Shown: positions 9,561-18,597 of the stretch, in pieces | Position numbering within the stretch: position 1 is the first letter of the stretch | Layout: each line of letters starts with the position of its first letter | NCBI GenBank assembly: GCA_937922185.1 | Contig: CAKZUT010000111.1 | Span: 1 to 58,468, forward strand | Direction of reading: 5' to 3' | Origin: an uncultured Neomegalonema sp. | Lineage (GTDB): Bacteria; Pseudomonadota; Alphaproteobacteria; Rhodobacterales; Rhodobacteraceae | Length of the DNA: 58,468 bases | Notes under the pieces: model-generated | What the model was told of the DNA's origin: nothing | Seen by the model: the letters and a program-made list of their open reading frames with translations, nothing else | Databases searched by the model: none | Program-made: the position numbers and the translations under genes

Positions 9561-9942
9561 AGCTTTTCTGCTCCGAGAGGGCCGACCCGGTGAGGTCGTT
9601 GATCCGTGTCTTGATCCGCGCGCGTTCATCATTGGTCTTATAGACGGCGCGCGCTTTCGCGATGAAATCGGGGCCGAAATCGCCTGCCCGCTCCATGGCG
9701 CGCAGGGCGTCCTCGATATCCCACAGCGCGCGGTTCACGCCCTCGATCTCCCGAACCAGCCCGTCAAGCGCGGGGGACCGGGTGACAGTCTCATCCCGCC
9801 GGGCGACCAGCAGGTCATGTTCGCGGCGAATATGCATCAGCTTATCCTCATCCGCGATTCTCTCCAGCTTGATCGCGAGAATGGTGATCCGGTCGATCAG
9901 ATCGCCGACCGAAATCGGTGTCTCCACCAGCAATCCGGTCAT
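9553..9942 (-). CDS. DUF6165 family protein
   Basis: The 129-residue product starts MTGLLVETPISVGDLIDRIT. It continues with a heptad-like helix (ILAIKLERIADEDKLMHIRRE) and ends in a charged helical region. This pattern matches DUF6165, a family seen beside glycosyltransferase-like TPR proteins. Its role is unknown. The start overlaps the stop of the upstream TPR/glycosyltransferase gene by four bases, and its stop overlaps the secreted-protein start by eight bases, so the three genes form a tight operon. A longer frame upstream is only the shadow of the TPR gene. Confidence 0.75.
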   Translation of the reverse strand: MTGLLVETPISVGDLIDRITILAIKLERIADEDKLMHIRREHDLLVARRDETVTRSPALDGLVREIEGVNRALWDIEDALRAMERAGDFGPDFIAKARAVYKTNDERARIKTRINDLTGSALSEQKSYA

Positions 9943-11288
9943 GACACCATCGCCTCCAGATCGGCCCGGACCGTTGCGAACGGGCCGGACCAGTCCCCGG
10001 CCACGTTTTGCCGGATCAGCCGCACACTGTCGTACCAGTATGTGCTTTCCCCATACGGCCCCCAATACCAGAAGGCGGGCCGTGCCAGTAAAACCCATGT
10101 AGGGCGGCCCAGCGCCCCGGCGATATGGCCGAGGCCGGTATCCACCGTGATGATGAGGTCCATATGCTCGCACAGGGCTGCGGCATCGGCAAAATCCCGG
10201 TCCATCGCGGCGGCATTCACAACCAGCCCTTCGGCACCCTGTTCCGTGATATCTCCCTCGCGCTCGCCCTTGCACATCCCGAAGAGCTGAACGCCGGGAA
10301 TATCCGCCAGTTCCATGAAATGCCGGAACCCCGCCGCCTTGCGTTTGGCCTGAACGAAGGTCGGGCTGCCCGCCCAGCAGATGCCGATCCTGAACATCCC
10401 GGCATAAGGGGCCGTGATCCGCGCCGCGCGATCACGCGAGTCCTGCGGAATGTTCAGCGGTGCGGGGGCAGGACAGGTCTGTGGCGTCAGGCCGTATATC
10501 CGCATCAGTTCCATCGCCGGAACATGGGCGTCCTCCGTGCCCTCGGGGGGCGGAGCGGCCTTTGGAAAGACCTGATCAATATAGGGCAGGTTCTCGAATA
10601 ACCGCCGGGTCGGTTCCCGCGAGGTGAGCCAGATTTCTTCCCACGTCTCCCGCAATCGCGGCATGAAACGCGATACAAGCACCATGTCGCCCAGCCCCTG
10701 CTCGCTCATGACCATCAGGCGTTTGCCGGTTGCCGGTCCCCCCTCCCAGCGCGGGGACTGCCGTTTTGGCTCGCTGCGCGGAGAGAAGCGGAACCGCTCG
10801 CGGTAATCGGACAGACCGGCGGTATAATCGCCGGTCATGAAATGCGAGGTGGCGCGCAGGATACGCAATTCGGCATCGGCGGGGTCTTCCGCGATGGCCC
10901 TGTCGAATGCCCCGAGTGAGGATCGCCAGTGCCCCATGCCCTGAAAATCACGGGCGACCGTCGAGGCGGAGCCTGTGGTCGCTCCCGCCTGTTCGATCAG
11001 GGCCATGCTGCGCGCTTCGCTGAATCTGCCCTCCTCGCGCAGGGCATTGCCCAGATTGGCGATGGCGGTCGCGTTCCGTGGCCCGTGATACAGCGCGCGC
11101 CGGTGACACAGGATGGACGCCGCCAGATGCCCCGTCGAGCGCAGGGCCGCTCCGAGATTGGTCCAGATCAGCGCATTGTCAGGTTGTTCGCGCAGCAGGC
11201 GGCGATAGGCGACGATGGCCCTCTCATGCTCACCCCTGCGGTGCCATTCCACGACGTCCCTGAGCGTCAATGGCGCAGTATTTCTCAT
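9939..11288 (-). CDS. TPR protein with glycosyltransferase family 9-like C-terminal domain
   Basis: The 449-residue product has an N-terminal TPR array (about residues 8-170, with repeats such as NALIWTNLGAALRSTG and NATAIANLGNALREEG). The C-terminal half resembles heptosyltransferase-like GT-B folds: LMVMSEQGLGDMVLVSRF near 200, GICWAGSP, and DLIITVDTGLGHIAGALGRPTWVL near the end, which fits a sugar-nucleotide binding region. Such proteins are linked to surface glycan or flagellin decoration in alphaproteobacteria, but the acceptor is unknown. It is the first gene of an operon with the DUF6165 gene and the secreted-protein gene. Confidence 0.78.
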   Translation of the reverse strand: MRNTAPLTLRDVVEWHRRGEHERAIVAYRRLLREQPDNALIWTNLGAALRSTGHLAASILCHRRALYHGPRNATAIANLGNALREEGRFSEARSMALIEQAGATTGSASTVARDFQGMGHWRSSLGAFDRAIAEDPADAELRILRATSHFMTGDYTAGLSDYRERFRFSPRSEPKRQSPRWEGGPATGKRLMVMSEQGLGDMVLVSRFMPRLRETWEEIWLTSREPTRRLFENLPYIDQVFPKAAPPPEGTEDAHVPAMELMRIYGLTPQTCPAPAPLNIPQDSRDRAARITAPYAGMFRIGICWAGSPTFVQAKRKAAGFRHFMELADIPGVQLFGMCKGEREGDITEQGAEGLVVNAAAMDRDFADAAALCEHMDLIITVDTGLGHIAGALGRPTWVLLARPAFWYWGPYGESTYWYDSVRLIRQNVAGDWSGPFATVRADLEAMVS

Positions 11289-11384
11289 ATCGCGGTCCCG
11301 GCTTATCCGCGCGTTGTCTAGACCGGATAGGCCGGGACCGGAACCGCTTTTACAAGCAATTGATGTATCGGAAGCAGGTCGCTC

Positions 11385-12428
11385 CTACTCGATCACGTAA
11401 TACCGACTGATATCGAGCACCGGCTCGCCGTTTCGTTCGATCTGATAACGGCCATGGTACTCGCCCGCCGGAAGCGGTTTGCCGTTCGCGGGCCGTCCGA
11501 CGAAGCGCATGATCTGCGCCTTGTCACGGTCCAGCGGCTCACCGATGCTGCCCATCGGCTCGAAGCCTTCGGGGCCGGTCAGTTCGATCTTTTCGATATC
11601 GCCCTTCTTCAGCGCCACGGCACGGGCATAGAAGACGAGCGCCGGAGCATCGGCAGCAGGGTCTGCGGGGGCGCGCTCGATAATCGCCATGGTGACCGGC
11701 GCGCTTGTGAAGCCGCTCTTGAAGATGAACGGCCCTGCATCCGGCTGCCAGTGATCGGGCACCGTTCCCGCCCAGAGACTGCCCTCATCCGTGCCGCAGG
11801 CCGCCTCGCCGCCGATGCTGCGCCCGGTGAACGGATCAATGCGCGCGTCGTCCTTGCGGATGGAGACGTGGACATGCGGAAATTCGGCGCGGCCCGACAT
11901 GCCGACGCTGGCGATCTGCTGGCCCTGCTCAACCATGTCGCCCTGTTTGACGGTGACAGAGCCGCGACGGAGGTGGCAAAGCTGTGTGACATATCCGTCG
12001 GCATGTTTCAGCGCGATGCCATTGCCGCAATCGCGGTCCCCGATGGCCTCGCGACCCTTTGCCAGCCATGCGCCGTCATATTCTCCGTCGCGGATGCCGA
12101 TCACCTCGCCGTCGGCGGTCGCCAGAACCGGAACCCCCCTGAGCATCGTGGGCAGGTCGAGGATCCTGAAATCGACACCCTGATGCTCATCATAGGTGCG
12201 TCCGCCACAGGCGGGGTCGGATATGCCGGGTCCGGCTTTCATATCGACATGATTCTGGACCACGCAGGCAAGCGGGTCACTGCAATCCATCGGCGCGATA
12301 AATTGCATCCCGACCGTCTTGGGTCCGGTCAGTGCCGCTGCGGTCTCTGATTTGCCCCCTGTCAGCAGCCACAGTGCGCCGACGGTCAATGGTGCGATGA
12401 TAAGCACCGGCATCATGAGGTTCTTCAT
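11385..12428 (-). CDS. M23 (LytM) family metallopeptidase, membrane-anchored or exported
   Basis: The 347-residue product has an N-terminal hydrophobic segment (residues 5-22) acting as signal or anchor. Zinc-ligand motifs of M23 peptidases are visible: H82 and D86 in EHQGVDFR, and HVH at 185-187. Two Cys pairs may form disulfides. M23 enzymes cut peptidoglycan cross-links, though some act as regulators. The C-terminal third (from about 225) is a beta-rich domain of unknown role, ending DISRYYVIE. It is divergent from the FAD oxidoreductase gene with 68 bp between starts. Confidence 0.85.
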   Translation of the reverse strand: MKNLMMPVLIIAPLTVGALWLLTGGKSETAAALTGPKTVGMQFIAPMDCSDPLACVVQNHVDMKAGPGISDPACGGRTYDEHQGVDFRILDLPTMLRGVPVLATADGEVIGIRDGEYDGAWLAKGREAIGDRDCGNGIALKHADGYVTQLCHLRRGSVTVKQGDMVEQGQQIASVGMSGRAEFPHVHVSIRKDDARIDPFTGRSIGGEAACGTDEGSLWAGTVPDHWQPDAGPFIFKSGFTSAPVTMAIIERAPADPAADAPALVFYARAVALKKGDIEKIELTGPEGFEPMGSIGEPLDRDKAQIMRFVGRPANGKPLPAGEYHGRYQIERNGEPVLDISRYYVIE

Positions 12429-12496
12429 GGCTGAGCCTTCTCCGAAAACTAAGATGTAGAGAAGTACGGGAGACTTCTGAAAAAGGACTGAACAGG

Positions 12497-13408
12497 ATGG
12501 CGGTGGCTGTGATCGGAACGGGGCTTGCGGGTCTCGCCTGCGCGGAAGTGCTGCGTGACGGGGGTGAGGATGTGGTCCTGTTCGACAAGAGCCGGGGATA
12601 TGGCGGGCGCGTGGCCAGCCGCCGCCGGGAGGGATTCGCCTTCGATCACGGTCTTCCCGCCTTTGATCCTGTGGATGCCGAGACGATCACGGCCCTTGCC
12701 GATCTGCCCCGGTGGCAGGACCATGGCCGGGTCGCGCAGCCCCGGATGAACGCTTTGCCGCGCAGCATCGGCGAAAGTTTTTGCAGCCGGATGGGTGCCC
12801 GCATCACCGCTATCGACGCGCATGATCTCGGTCTGACTGACGACAGCGGAGCGCATCACGGCGGCTTCTCGCGTATCGCCGTCGCGATTCCGGCCCCGCA
12901 GGCCGGGGAACTGCTTGCGGATCACGATGCGGCCTTCGCCGCCCTTGCCGGGATACGCTATACGCCTTGCTGGACACTGTTGCTGGGCGGTATCGCAGAG
13001 CACACATCCATCCCGGATCGAATCGAACCGGAGAGCGGCCCCCTTGCCCTCGTGATCCGCGATGATGCCAGACCGGGGCGTCCTGCTCCCTCTCCCTGCT
13101 GGGTTGCCCATGCGCGGGAAGACTGGTCCATCGCCAATCTTGAGCGTGATGCGGAGGACGTGGCCGAAGACCTGTGCGCCGCCTTTGCCGCCCTGAGCGG
13201 TCTCGATCCCGCCGCCGCCGGATACTGCGCGGCCCATCGCTGGCGCTTTTGCCGACCGGAGCGTGTGGTGCCGTCCCTGTTCCTGCTGTCGCGGGATGCG
13301 CGGATCGGGGCCTGTGGTGATTGGGCAGGGGCCGACCGCAGCGGTGGTGATGCCCGCGCGGCATGGCGCAGCGGCGAGGCGCTGGGCCGGGCTATGCTCG
13401 GGGCCTGA
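12497..13408 (+). CDS. FAD-dependent amine oxidase-like (renalase-type) oxidoreductase
   Basis: The 303-residue protein begins with a Rossmann dinucleotide motif, AVIGTGLAGLACAE (GxGxxG). It then has FDKSRGYGGRVASRR, typical of renalase-like flavoproteins, where it binds the FAD ribityl and phosphate groups. The C-terminus has GDWAGADRSGGDARAAW, the second flavin-binding segment containing a GD. The usual length for this family is 300-340. The substrate is not evident. The stop is five bases from the ppk1 stop on the other strand. Confidence 0.83.
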   Translation: MAVAVIGTGLAGLACAEVLRDGGEDVVLFDKSRGYGGRVASRRREGFAFDHGLPAFDPVDAETITALADLPRWQDHGRVAQPRMNALPRSIGESFCSRMGARITAIDAHDLGLTDDSGAHHGGFSRIAVAIPAPQAGELLADHDAAFAALAGIRYTPCWTLLLGGIAEHTSIPDRIEPESGPLALVIRDDARPGRPAPSPCWVAHAREDWSIANLERDAEDVAEDLCAAFAALSGLDPAAAGYCAAHRWRFCRPERVVPSLFLLSRDARIGACGDWAGADRSGGDARAAWRSGEALGRAMLGA

Positions 13409-13413
13409 TAGCT

Positions 13414-15657
13414 CTATCGTTTCGCGTTCAGGAGCGGGGCGTCGGCATACCCGATGCGTCCGCGCCCTGAGATCGACGGATATTTCATGAAGAACTCGTG
13501 ACAGTCGAAGCCTTCCCCGTCGTCATGGGTATAGCTGCCATCTCCGTTCATTACCCAGCTATTGGATTCATCGCGCAGATTCGCGGCCATGACCTGCTGG
13601 AGAATCTGCCGCTTCACGGTCGGGTTCTCGATGGGGCAGAGCGCCTCGACCCGGCGGTTGAGGTTGCGTTCCATCCAGTCGGCGGAGGAGATGAAGACGC
13701 TCGCATTCTTCCCCGGCAATCCCTCGCCACGACCGAAGCAGACGATGCGCGAATGCTCCAGATAGCGCCCGATGATGCTTTTGACGCGAATATTCTCGGA
13801 CAGGCCCTTTACGCCGGGCCGAACGCCGCAGATGCCGCGAATGACCAGATCAATCTGCACTCCGGCCTGACTGGCGCGATAGAGCGCGTCTATCACTTCG
13901 GTTTCCATCAGTGAGTTGAGCTTGACCCAGACCTGTGCGGGCCGACCGGCGCGGGCATGGTCCGCCTCTTCCTCCAGCAGTGCGAGGATGCGGGCCTTCA
14001 TGCCCATGGGCGAGATGGACACCTTCGCCAGATCGCGCGGCTCGGCATATCCCGTGACATAGTTGAATACCCGACCCGCATCGCGCCCCAGCACCGGATC
14101 GGCGGTGAAATAGGACAGGTCGGTATAGAACTTGGCCGTGATGGGATGATAGTTGCCGGTGCCGTAATGGGTATAGGTGACGAGCTTTCCGTTCTCGCGC
14201 CGCACCACGGATGACATCTTCGCATGGGTCTTCCACTCGATGAAGCCGTAGACGACCTGCGCGCCCGCGCGTTCGAGCTGTCGTGCCTGCACGATATTCG
14301 CCGCTTCGTCGAAGCGGGCCTTCAGTTCCACGAGGGCCGTGACCTGCTTGCCCAGTTCCGCCGCCTCGCACAGGGCCTCCACGATGGGGCTTTGCGCCGA
14401 TGTCCGGTAGAGCGTCTGCTTGATGGCCAGCACATCCGGGTCGCGCGCGGCCTGTCGCAGGAACTCGACCACCACGTCGAAGGTCTCGTATGGATGGTGC
14501 AGCAGGAAATCCTTGTGCCGGATCGCCGCGAAGCAGTCATTGCCGAAATCGTTCAGGCGTTCGGGGCGGCGCGGGGTGTAGTTGCGCCAGCGCAGGTCGG
14601 GGCGGTCATCCACGATCAGCTTTTCGAGATCGGACACGCCGACAATGCCCGAGACGTCGATTACCTCGGCGGGGCTGACCCCCAGTTCGCGGTAGATCCA
14701 TTCGCGCAGGCTGTCAGGGGTGTCGGACGCCATTTTCAGCCGGATCACCTCGCCCCGGCGGCGGCGCTTGAGGGCAATCTCGAATTCGCGCACGAGGTCT
14801 TCGGCTTCTTCCTCTATTTCCATGTCCGAATCGCGCAGCACCCGGAAGAGGCCCGATCCGCGCACGTCATAGCCGGGAAAGATGCGATCCAGAGACAGGG
14901 CGATCATGTCCTCCAGTGCCACGAAACGGATGACATCGGAGTCATTGCTGCGGGGCAGCCGGGTGAATCGCTCCAGTTGCGCCGGAATGATCAGCAGCGC
15001 GTCGATCTCCTGATCTCCGTCCTGCTGTACCAGTTGCAGCGCCAGCGACAGTGCCTTGTTCGGTACGAAGGGAAAGGGATGGGCCGGATCAATGGCCAGT
15101 GGCGACAGAACCGGGAATACGTCATCCATGAACTTCGCATCCAGCCAGATGCGGTCATCCCCGGTCAGATCGTCCCTCGCGACGACGATGATCCCCTCGG
15201 CCTCCATCTCCTCGCGCAGGCCGGTCCAGCGTTCCTGCTGTCCCTGCATCAGCGCGCGGCAATCGGCGTCGATCTTCTCAAGCTGTCTGGCGGGGGTCAG
15301 GCCATCGACGCTCGTGCGGGTGATGCCCGCATTCACAAGTTCCCGCAGCCCCGCGACCCGCACGGTGTAGAACTCATCGAGATTGGAGCCGGAAATCGCC
15401 ACGAACCGCAGCCGTTCGAGCAGGGGGTGGCGGCGGTCATCGGCCTCGCGCAGCACCCGGTCGTTGAAGGACAGCCACGAAAGCTCGCGGTTGATGAACC
15501 GCTCGGGCTGATCCATCGTGAATCGGGCACCGCCGGTCGTTGCTCCGGCCCGCGTGTTCAGAAAATCGGCATGGGGGGCCGGACTATGCGTATTCGCCTC
15601 CGGGTCGCCCGATTTTTCCACCGTGACCGACTGTTCACCGGAATCGAGCGTTACCAT
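13414..15657 (-). CDS. ppk1: Polyphosphate kinase 1
   Basis: The 747-residue enzyme makes and degrades inorganic polyphosphate using ATP and an autophosphorylated histidine. Clear family segments include FINRELSWLSFNDRVLREA at about residue 53, FPFVPNKALSLA, the catalytic region TALVELKARFDEAANI, the histidine in YTHYGTGNYH, and IRGICGVRPGVKGLSENI. The N-terminal 45 residues precede the conserved core and may be poorly ordered; a start near MDQPERF is possible. It is the last gene of a three-gene operon (permease, hdaA, ppk1) and overlaps the hdaA stop by seven bases. Confidence 0.95.
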   Translation of the reverse strand: MVTLDSGEQSVTVEKSGDPEANTHSPAPHADFLNTRAGATTGGARFTMDQPERFINRELSWLSFNDRVLREADDRRHPLLERLRFVAISGSNLDEFYTVRVAGLRELVNAGITRTSVDGLTPARQLEKIDADCRALMQGQQERWTGLREEMEAEGIIVVARDDLTGDDRIWLDAKFMDDVFPVLSPLAIDPAHPFPFVPNKALSLALQLVQQDGDQEIDALLIIPAQLERFTRLPRSNDSDVIRFVALEDMIALSLDRIFPGYDVRGSGLFRVLRDSDMEIEEEAEDLVREFEIALKRRRRGEVIRLKMASDTPDSLREWIYRELGVSPAEVIDVSGIVGVSDLEKLIVDDRPDLRWRNYTPRRPERLNDFGNDCFAAIRHKDFLLHHPYETFDVVVEFLRQAARDPDVLAIKQTLYRTSAQSPIVEALCEAAELGKQVTALVELKARFDEAANIVQARQLERAGAQVVYGFIEWKTHAKMSSVVRRENGKLVTYTHYGTGNYHPITAKFYTDLSYFTADPVLGRDAGRVFNYVTGYAEPRDLAKVSISPMGMKARILALLEEEADHARAGRPAQVWVKLNSLMETEVIDALYRASQAGVQIDLVIRGICGVRPGVKGLSENIRVKSIIGRYLEHSRIVCFGRGEGLPGKNASVFISSADWMERNLNRRVEALCPIENPTVKRQILQQVMAANLRDESNSWVMNGDGSYTHDDGEGFDCHEFFMKYPSISGRGRIGYADAPLLNAKR

Positions 15658-16355
15658 CCGAAAACCTCTCTCGCCATACCCGTCGTGACCGGACGTTTGG
15701 TTCGCACGCTGTAGCTGTCGAGCGCCTCCACCATGTCCTGCGCTGCACGAAAGCTGCGTTCGGCGCGCATGGCGAGGTATCCGGCAACCCGTGGGTCGAG
15801 CGTTATATCGCGGTCATCGAACAGTTTAAGGAACAAGTGCGACAGCAGCGTGACATCGGGCCGTCCGACCTGAAAAACCGGCGGCAGGCTCATCCGGGAC
15901 GCCAGATCAGGCAAGGCTATGGCCCATCGTGCCGGTGCTTCGCGCCCGCTGAGCAGCAGACGCCCTCCCTGTTCGCCCATCAGGTTGAACAGATGCATCA
16001 GCCCCTCCTCGGCGCGGGGCGCGTCCGGGGCCGTGGCGAGGCGATCAGGCACATCCTCCACCACCACCGCCCCCAGTGCGGCGACATCGCGGATATTATG
16101 CGGGTCGAGCGCGGCGGCATCAATGAACTGCGCGCCTGCCCGTTCCGCCCAGATCGCCGCCAGATGGGTCTTGCCGCAGCCTTCGCCGCCGCAGATCACG
16201 AGCCGCCCGTCCCGCCAGCCGTGCCAGTCCTCCACCGCCGCCAGTGCCTCACCGTTGCACTCGCCCTCGATGAAATCGGCGCGGGTCAGCGCGCGCTTGC
16301 GCGGCCAGTCCAGATCGAGCGGAAGCTGGCGCGGCAGGGATGCACCGGCCCTCAC
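15651..16355 (-). CDS. hdaA: DnaA-related regulator of replication initiation (HdaA)
   Basis: The 234-residue protein contains an AAA+ fold related to DnaA domain III. It has the Walker A-like GGEGCGKTHLAAIWAERAG and the Walker B region GAVVVEDVPDRL. The DnaA DNA-binding domain IV is absent. In Caulobacter, HdaA acts with the beta clamp to inactivate DnaA-ATP. The N-terminal QLPLDLDW resembles a clamp-binding peptide (QL.LDL), which supports this. The start is GTG at 16355, in a GTGA overlap with the permease stop; the longer upstream frame is a shadow of the permease. Confidence 0.88.
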   Translation of the reverse strand: MRAGASLPRQLPLDLDWPRKRALTRADFIEGECNGEALAAVEDWHGWRDGRLVICGGEGCGKTHLAAIWAERAGAQFIDAAALDPHNIRDVAALGAVVVEDVPDRLATAPDAPRAEEGLMHLFNLMGEQGGRLLLSGREAPARWAIALPDLASRMSLPPVFQVGRPDVTLLSHLFLKLFDDRDITLDPRVAGYLAMRAERSFRAAQDMVEALDSYSVRTKRPVTTGMAREVFGW

Positions 16356-17416
16356 AGTTCGTCTTCCAGATAGAGGCGGCTCTCGCGATAGCGTGTGATG
16401 CCATGGCGGGTCAGCACCCCCACCACCGCCGCTGCCGGAACCGCGATCAGCAACCCCGCGAAGCCGAACAGCGAGCCGAAGGCGGCCAGGGCGAAGATCA
16501 GCCAGACGGGATGCAGGCCCACACTGCCGCCGACGAGATAGGGCGTCAGGAAATTGCCCTCGATCACCTGTCCGGCCACGAAGACGCCGAGAACAGCCAG
16601 CACCATCCCCCATTCGCCCCAGAACTGGGTGAAGGCCAGCCCCATCGACAGCACCAGCCCCAGGATCGCCCCGACATAGGGAATGAAACTCGCCATGCCC
16701 GAGATCATCCCGACCACCAGCGCGAATTCCAGCCCGATCACCGACAGGCCGACGGCATAGAAGGTGCCCTGAATGATGCAGACGAGGAACTGTCCACGCA
16801 TGAATCCCGCCAGCACCTCGTCGATATCGCGGGCAATTCCGCGCACCTCGTCGAGATGTCGGCGGGGAATGAGATCATCCACCCGCGCGATCATCCGGTC
16901 CCAGTCCAGCAGCAGGTAGAAGGCGACGACGGGCGTGACCACGGCGGCGGCCAGCGCGCCAACGAAAGCCAGCCCTCCGCTCCAGATGCCTTTGAGCAGT
17001 TTACCGCTGAGGCCCTGTGCCGCCTCGCGTAACTGCGATGTCGCCGGGTCGGAAGTCGTGTCATCGGTTGTCGTGGACGGGCCGATGCTTCCGATGATTC
17101 CCTCGATCCGACTGCGAAGCGTATCGATATAATCGGGCAGGTTCTTCGCGAGTGCGGTGAACTGTTCGATCAGCAGCGGCAGCACCGCCACCGCCAGCAG
17201 CGCGAATAACAGCACCGCGAGAATGAGAACCACGACGGTTGCCAGCAGGCGGGACAATCCGCGCTTTTCCAGCCGGTCGGCGATGGGATCACAGAAATAG
17301 GCGATGGCCGCGCCGAAGATGAACGGGGGCAGGATTTCCGAAAAGACGAACAAAAACAGCAGGAATGCCGCCAGCACCCCGCTCCAGATCGCCAGTTTCT
17401 GACGCTGCGTCATCAT
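16352..17416 (-). CDS. AI-2E (PerM) family transporter
   Basis: The product is about 354 residues. Its layout is family-like: four or so N-terminal hydrophobic segments in pairs, a soluble stretch with FTALAKNLPDYIDTLRSRIEG, then a hydrophobic C-terminal half with GMISGMASFIPYVGAILG and VIEGNFLTPYLVGGSVGLHP, the family signature. Members export small molecules or ions; naming by AI-2 does not show the substrate here. The tandem ATGs at 17416 and 17413 were chosen as start because the upstream extension is not hydrophobic. The gene leads the hdaA-ppk1 operon, a common arrangement in Rhodobacterales. Confidence 0.82.
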   Translation of the reverse strand: MMTQRQKLAIWSGVLAAFLLFLFVFSEILPPFIFGAAIAYFCDPIADRLEKRGLSRLLATVVVLILAVLLFALLAVAVLPLLIEQFTALAKNLPDYIDTLRSRIEGIIGSIGPSTTTDDTTSDPATSQLREAAQGLSGKLLKGIWSGGLAFVGALAAAVVTPVVAFYLLLDWDRMIARVDDLIPRRHLDEVRGIARDIDEVLAGFMRGQFLVCIIQGTFYAVGLSVIGLEFALVVGMISGMASFIPYVGAILGLVLSMGLAFTQFWGEWGMVLAVLGVFVAGQVIEGNFLTPYLVGGSVGLHPVWLIFALAAFGSLFGFAGLLIAVPAAAVVGVLTRHGITRYRESRLYLEDEL

Positions 17417-17492
17417 TCGCCCCGCTACATGGTCCGCAAGCCCCTGTGTAGCGTGAAATAGGCCGGTACGCACCGGAGAAAAGCGGAACCTG

Positions 17493-17583
17493 AAGCGTGT
17501 TGTGTTCAGGTCGGATCGGAATTCACATCAAGACGTGTGAATCCCGATGCACTCCGGTTCAACCTGAACACAATACGCTCTAA
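17493..17583. repeat. Long imperfect palindrome, dispersed-repeat-like
   Basis: Nested inverted arms flank this spacer. Outer arms are GTGTTGTGTTCAGGT (17497-17511) and its near-complement ACCTGAACACAATAC near 17562-17577. Inner arms are ATTCACA and TGTGAAT near 17521-17533. The right end carries the AGAGCG-type edge that abuts the arsC-like stop codon. The layout resembles short palindromic intergenic repeats of alphaproteobacteria. It may also terminate transcription from the arsC-like gene. Confidence 0.6.
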
Positions 17584-17918
17584 AGCAGTGCCGCCTGCAC
17601 GTCTTTCGTCCAGCCCACATGCACGGCCCCGCCCGTCTCGATCACGGGTCGTTTCATCAGGGTCGGATGTGCCGCGATCAGGGCAACCGCCTTCGCATCA
17701 TCCAGATCGGCGCGCTCGGCCTCGTCCAGTCCCCGCCACGTCGTCGAGCGTGTGTTGAGCAGGGTATCGCGCCCCACGCACTGCATCAGGCGGGCGATGG
17801 TGTCCGTCTCCATCCCATCGGCGCGCACATCCACCAGCTCCGGCCTGTGCCCCGCCGCCTGCAATGCTTTGATGGCTTTGCGGCAGGTATCGCAGGCTTT
17901 GAGATGAAAAACGCGCAT
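17580..17918 (-). CDS. ArsC/Spx-family reductase-like protein
   Basis: The 112-residue protein has a thioredoxin-like fold pattern. It begins MRVFHLKACDTCRKAIKAL, with a CxxC pair at C9 and C12. Later it has the LMKRPVI segment that supplies the cis-proline and Arg (here KRP) conserved in ArsC, Spx and YffB proteins. Such proteins reduce arsenate or act as thiol-disulfide switches; YffB types may bind glutathione. The function is not resolved by sequence. Its stop codon TAG lies at the edge of the palindromic repeat. It appears to be the last gene on this strand before the repeat. Confidence 0.82.
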   Translation of the reverse strand: MRVFHLKACDTCRKAIKALQAAGHRPELVDVRADGMETDTIARLMQCVGRDTLLNTRSTTWRGLDEAERADLDDAKAVALIAAHPTLMKRPVIETGGAVHVGWTKDVQAALL

Positions 17919-18003
17919 GGGATTTTCTCCGGTTTCATTCCTGCGAACGCGGTAATCGCGCTCTACCCGACAGTAGGCCCGTACTCACGGGTATGAAAGC
18001 CGC

Positions 18004-18597
18004 TCACAGCCCCCGCACCACTCCAACCTGCATCACCGCCGGATCATAGGCTTTGCGCGCAAATACGGCCCGCACTTCATCCTCGAAACTTTCCAGCGGA
18101 TCACTGTCATAATCCGGGTCGAAGCTCGCCTGATCCCAGCGTTCGCAGAAGGCCGCGCAGCTCTCATAGAAGGGATGATCCCGGAATTTCTGCCGCTCTT
18201 CCGGGTTCCAGCCGTAGTGATGGGCGTAATAGACCATCTGGAAGATACCGTGATGCTCGACGGTCCAGACCACCTCGTCGCGCATGAAGGGGCGCATGAT
18301 CTCGGCGGCGAATTTGTCGTGGTTCTGGGGCGCGAGGCCATCCCCGATATCGTGCAGCAGAGCCGCGACCACCCAATCGACTTCCACCCCTTCCCGTCGC
18401 GCGCGGGTCGCCGATTGCAGCCCATGCTCCAGCCGCGTGACCCTGTAGCCGGAAATCGTCTCGTCCTCCTGCGAGCGCAATTCGCGCAGCAGGCGGTCGG
18501 CGGTGCCGGTATTGTATTCCCGCTCATGCTCGGCCAGCAGGGCATAATCCTCCGCCGTGCCGTCTTTCATCGCCGTGAAGGAAACCGTCTCCGCCAT
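18004..18597 (-). CDS. HD-domain protein paired with a PhyH dioxygenase
   Basis: The 197-residue protein shows HD-superfamily metal ligands: H58 (RLEHGL), H82-D83 (LLHDIGD), H93 and H116 (VEHHG), with candidate final Asp residues near 155-163. HD folds can be phosphohydrolases or mixed-valent diiron oxygenases such as PhnZ. The neighbouring PhyH-type gene, whose stop overlaps this start by one base, makes the PhnY/PhnZ arrangement plausible. However, the Tyr and Glu that close the PhnZ active site are not obvious at the expected spacing. The substrate is therefore open. Confidence 0.7.
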   Translation of the reverse strand: MAETVSFTAMKDGTAEDYALLAEHEREYNTGTADRLLRELRSQEDETISGYRVTRLEHGLQSATRARREGVEVDWVVAALLHDIGDGLAPQNHDKFAAEIMRPFMRDEVVWTVEHHGIFQMVYYAHHYGWNPEERQKFRDHPFYESCAAFCERWDQASFDPDYDSDPLESFEDEVRAVFARKAYDPAVMQVGVVRGL

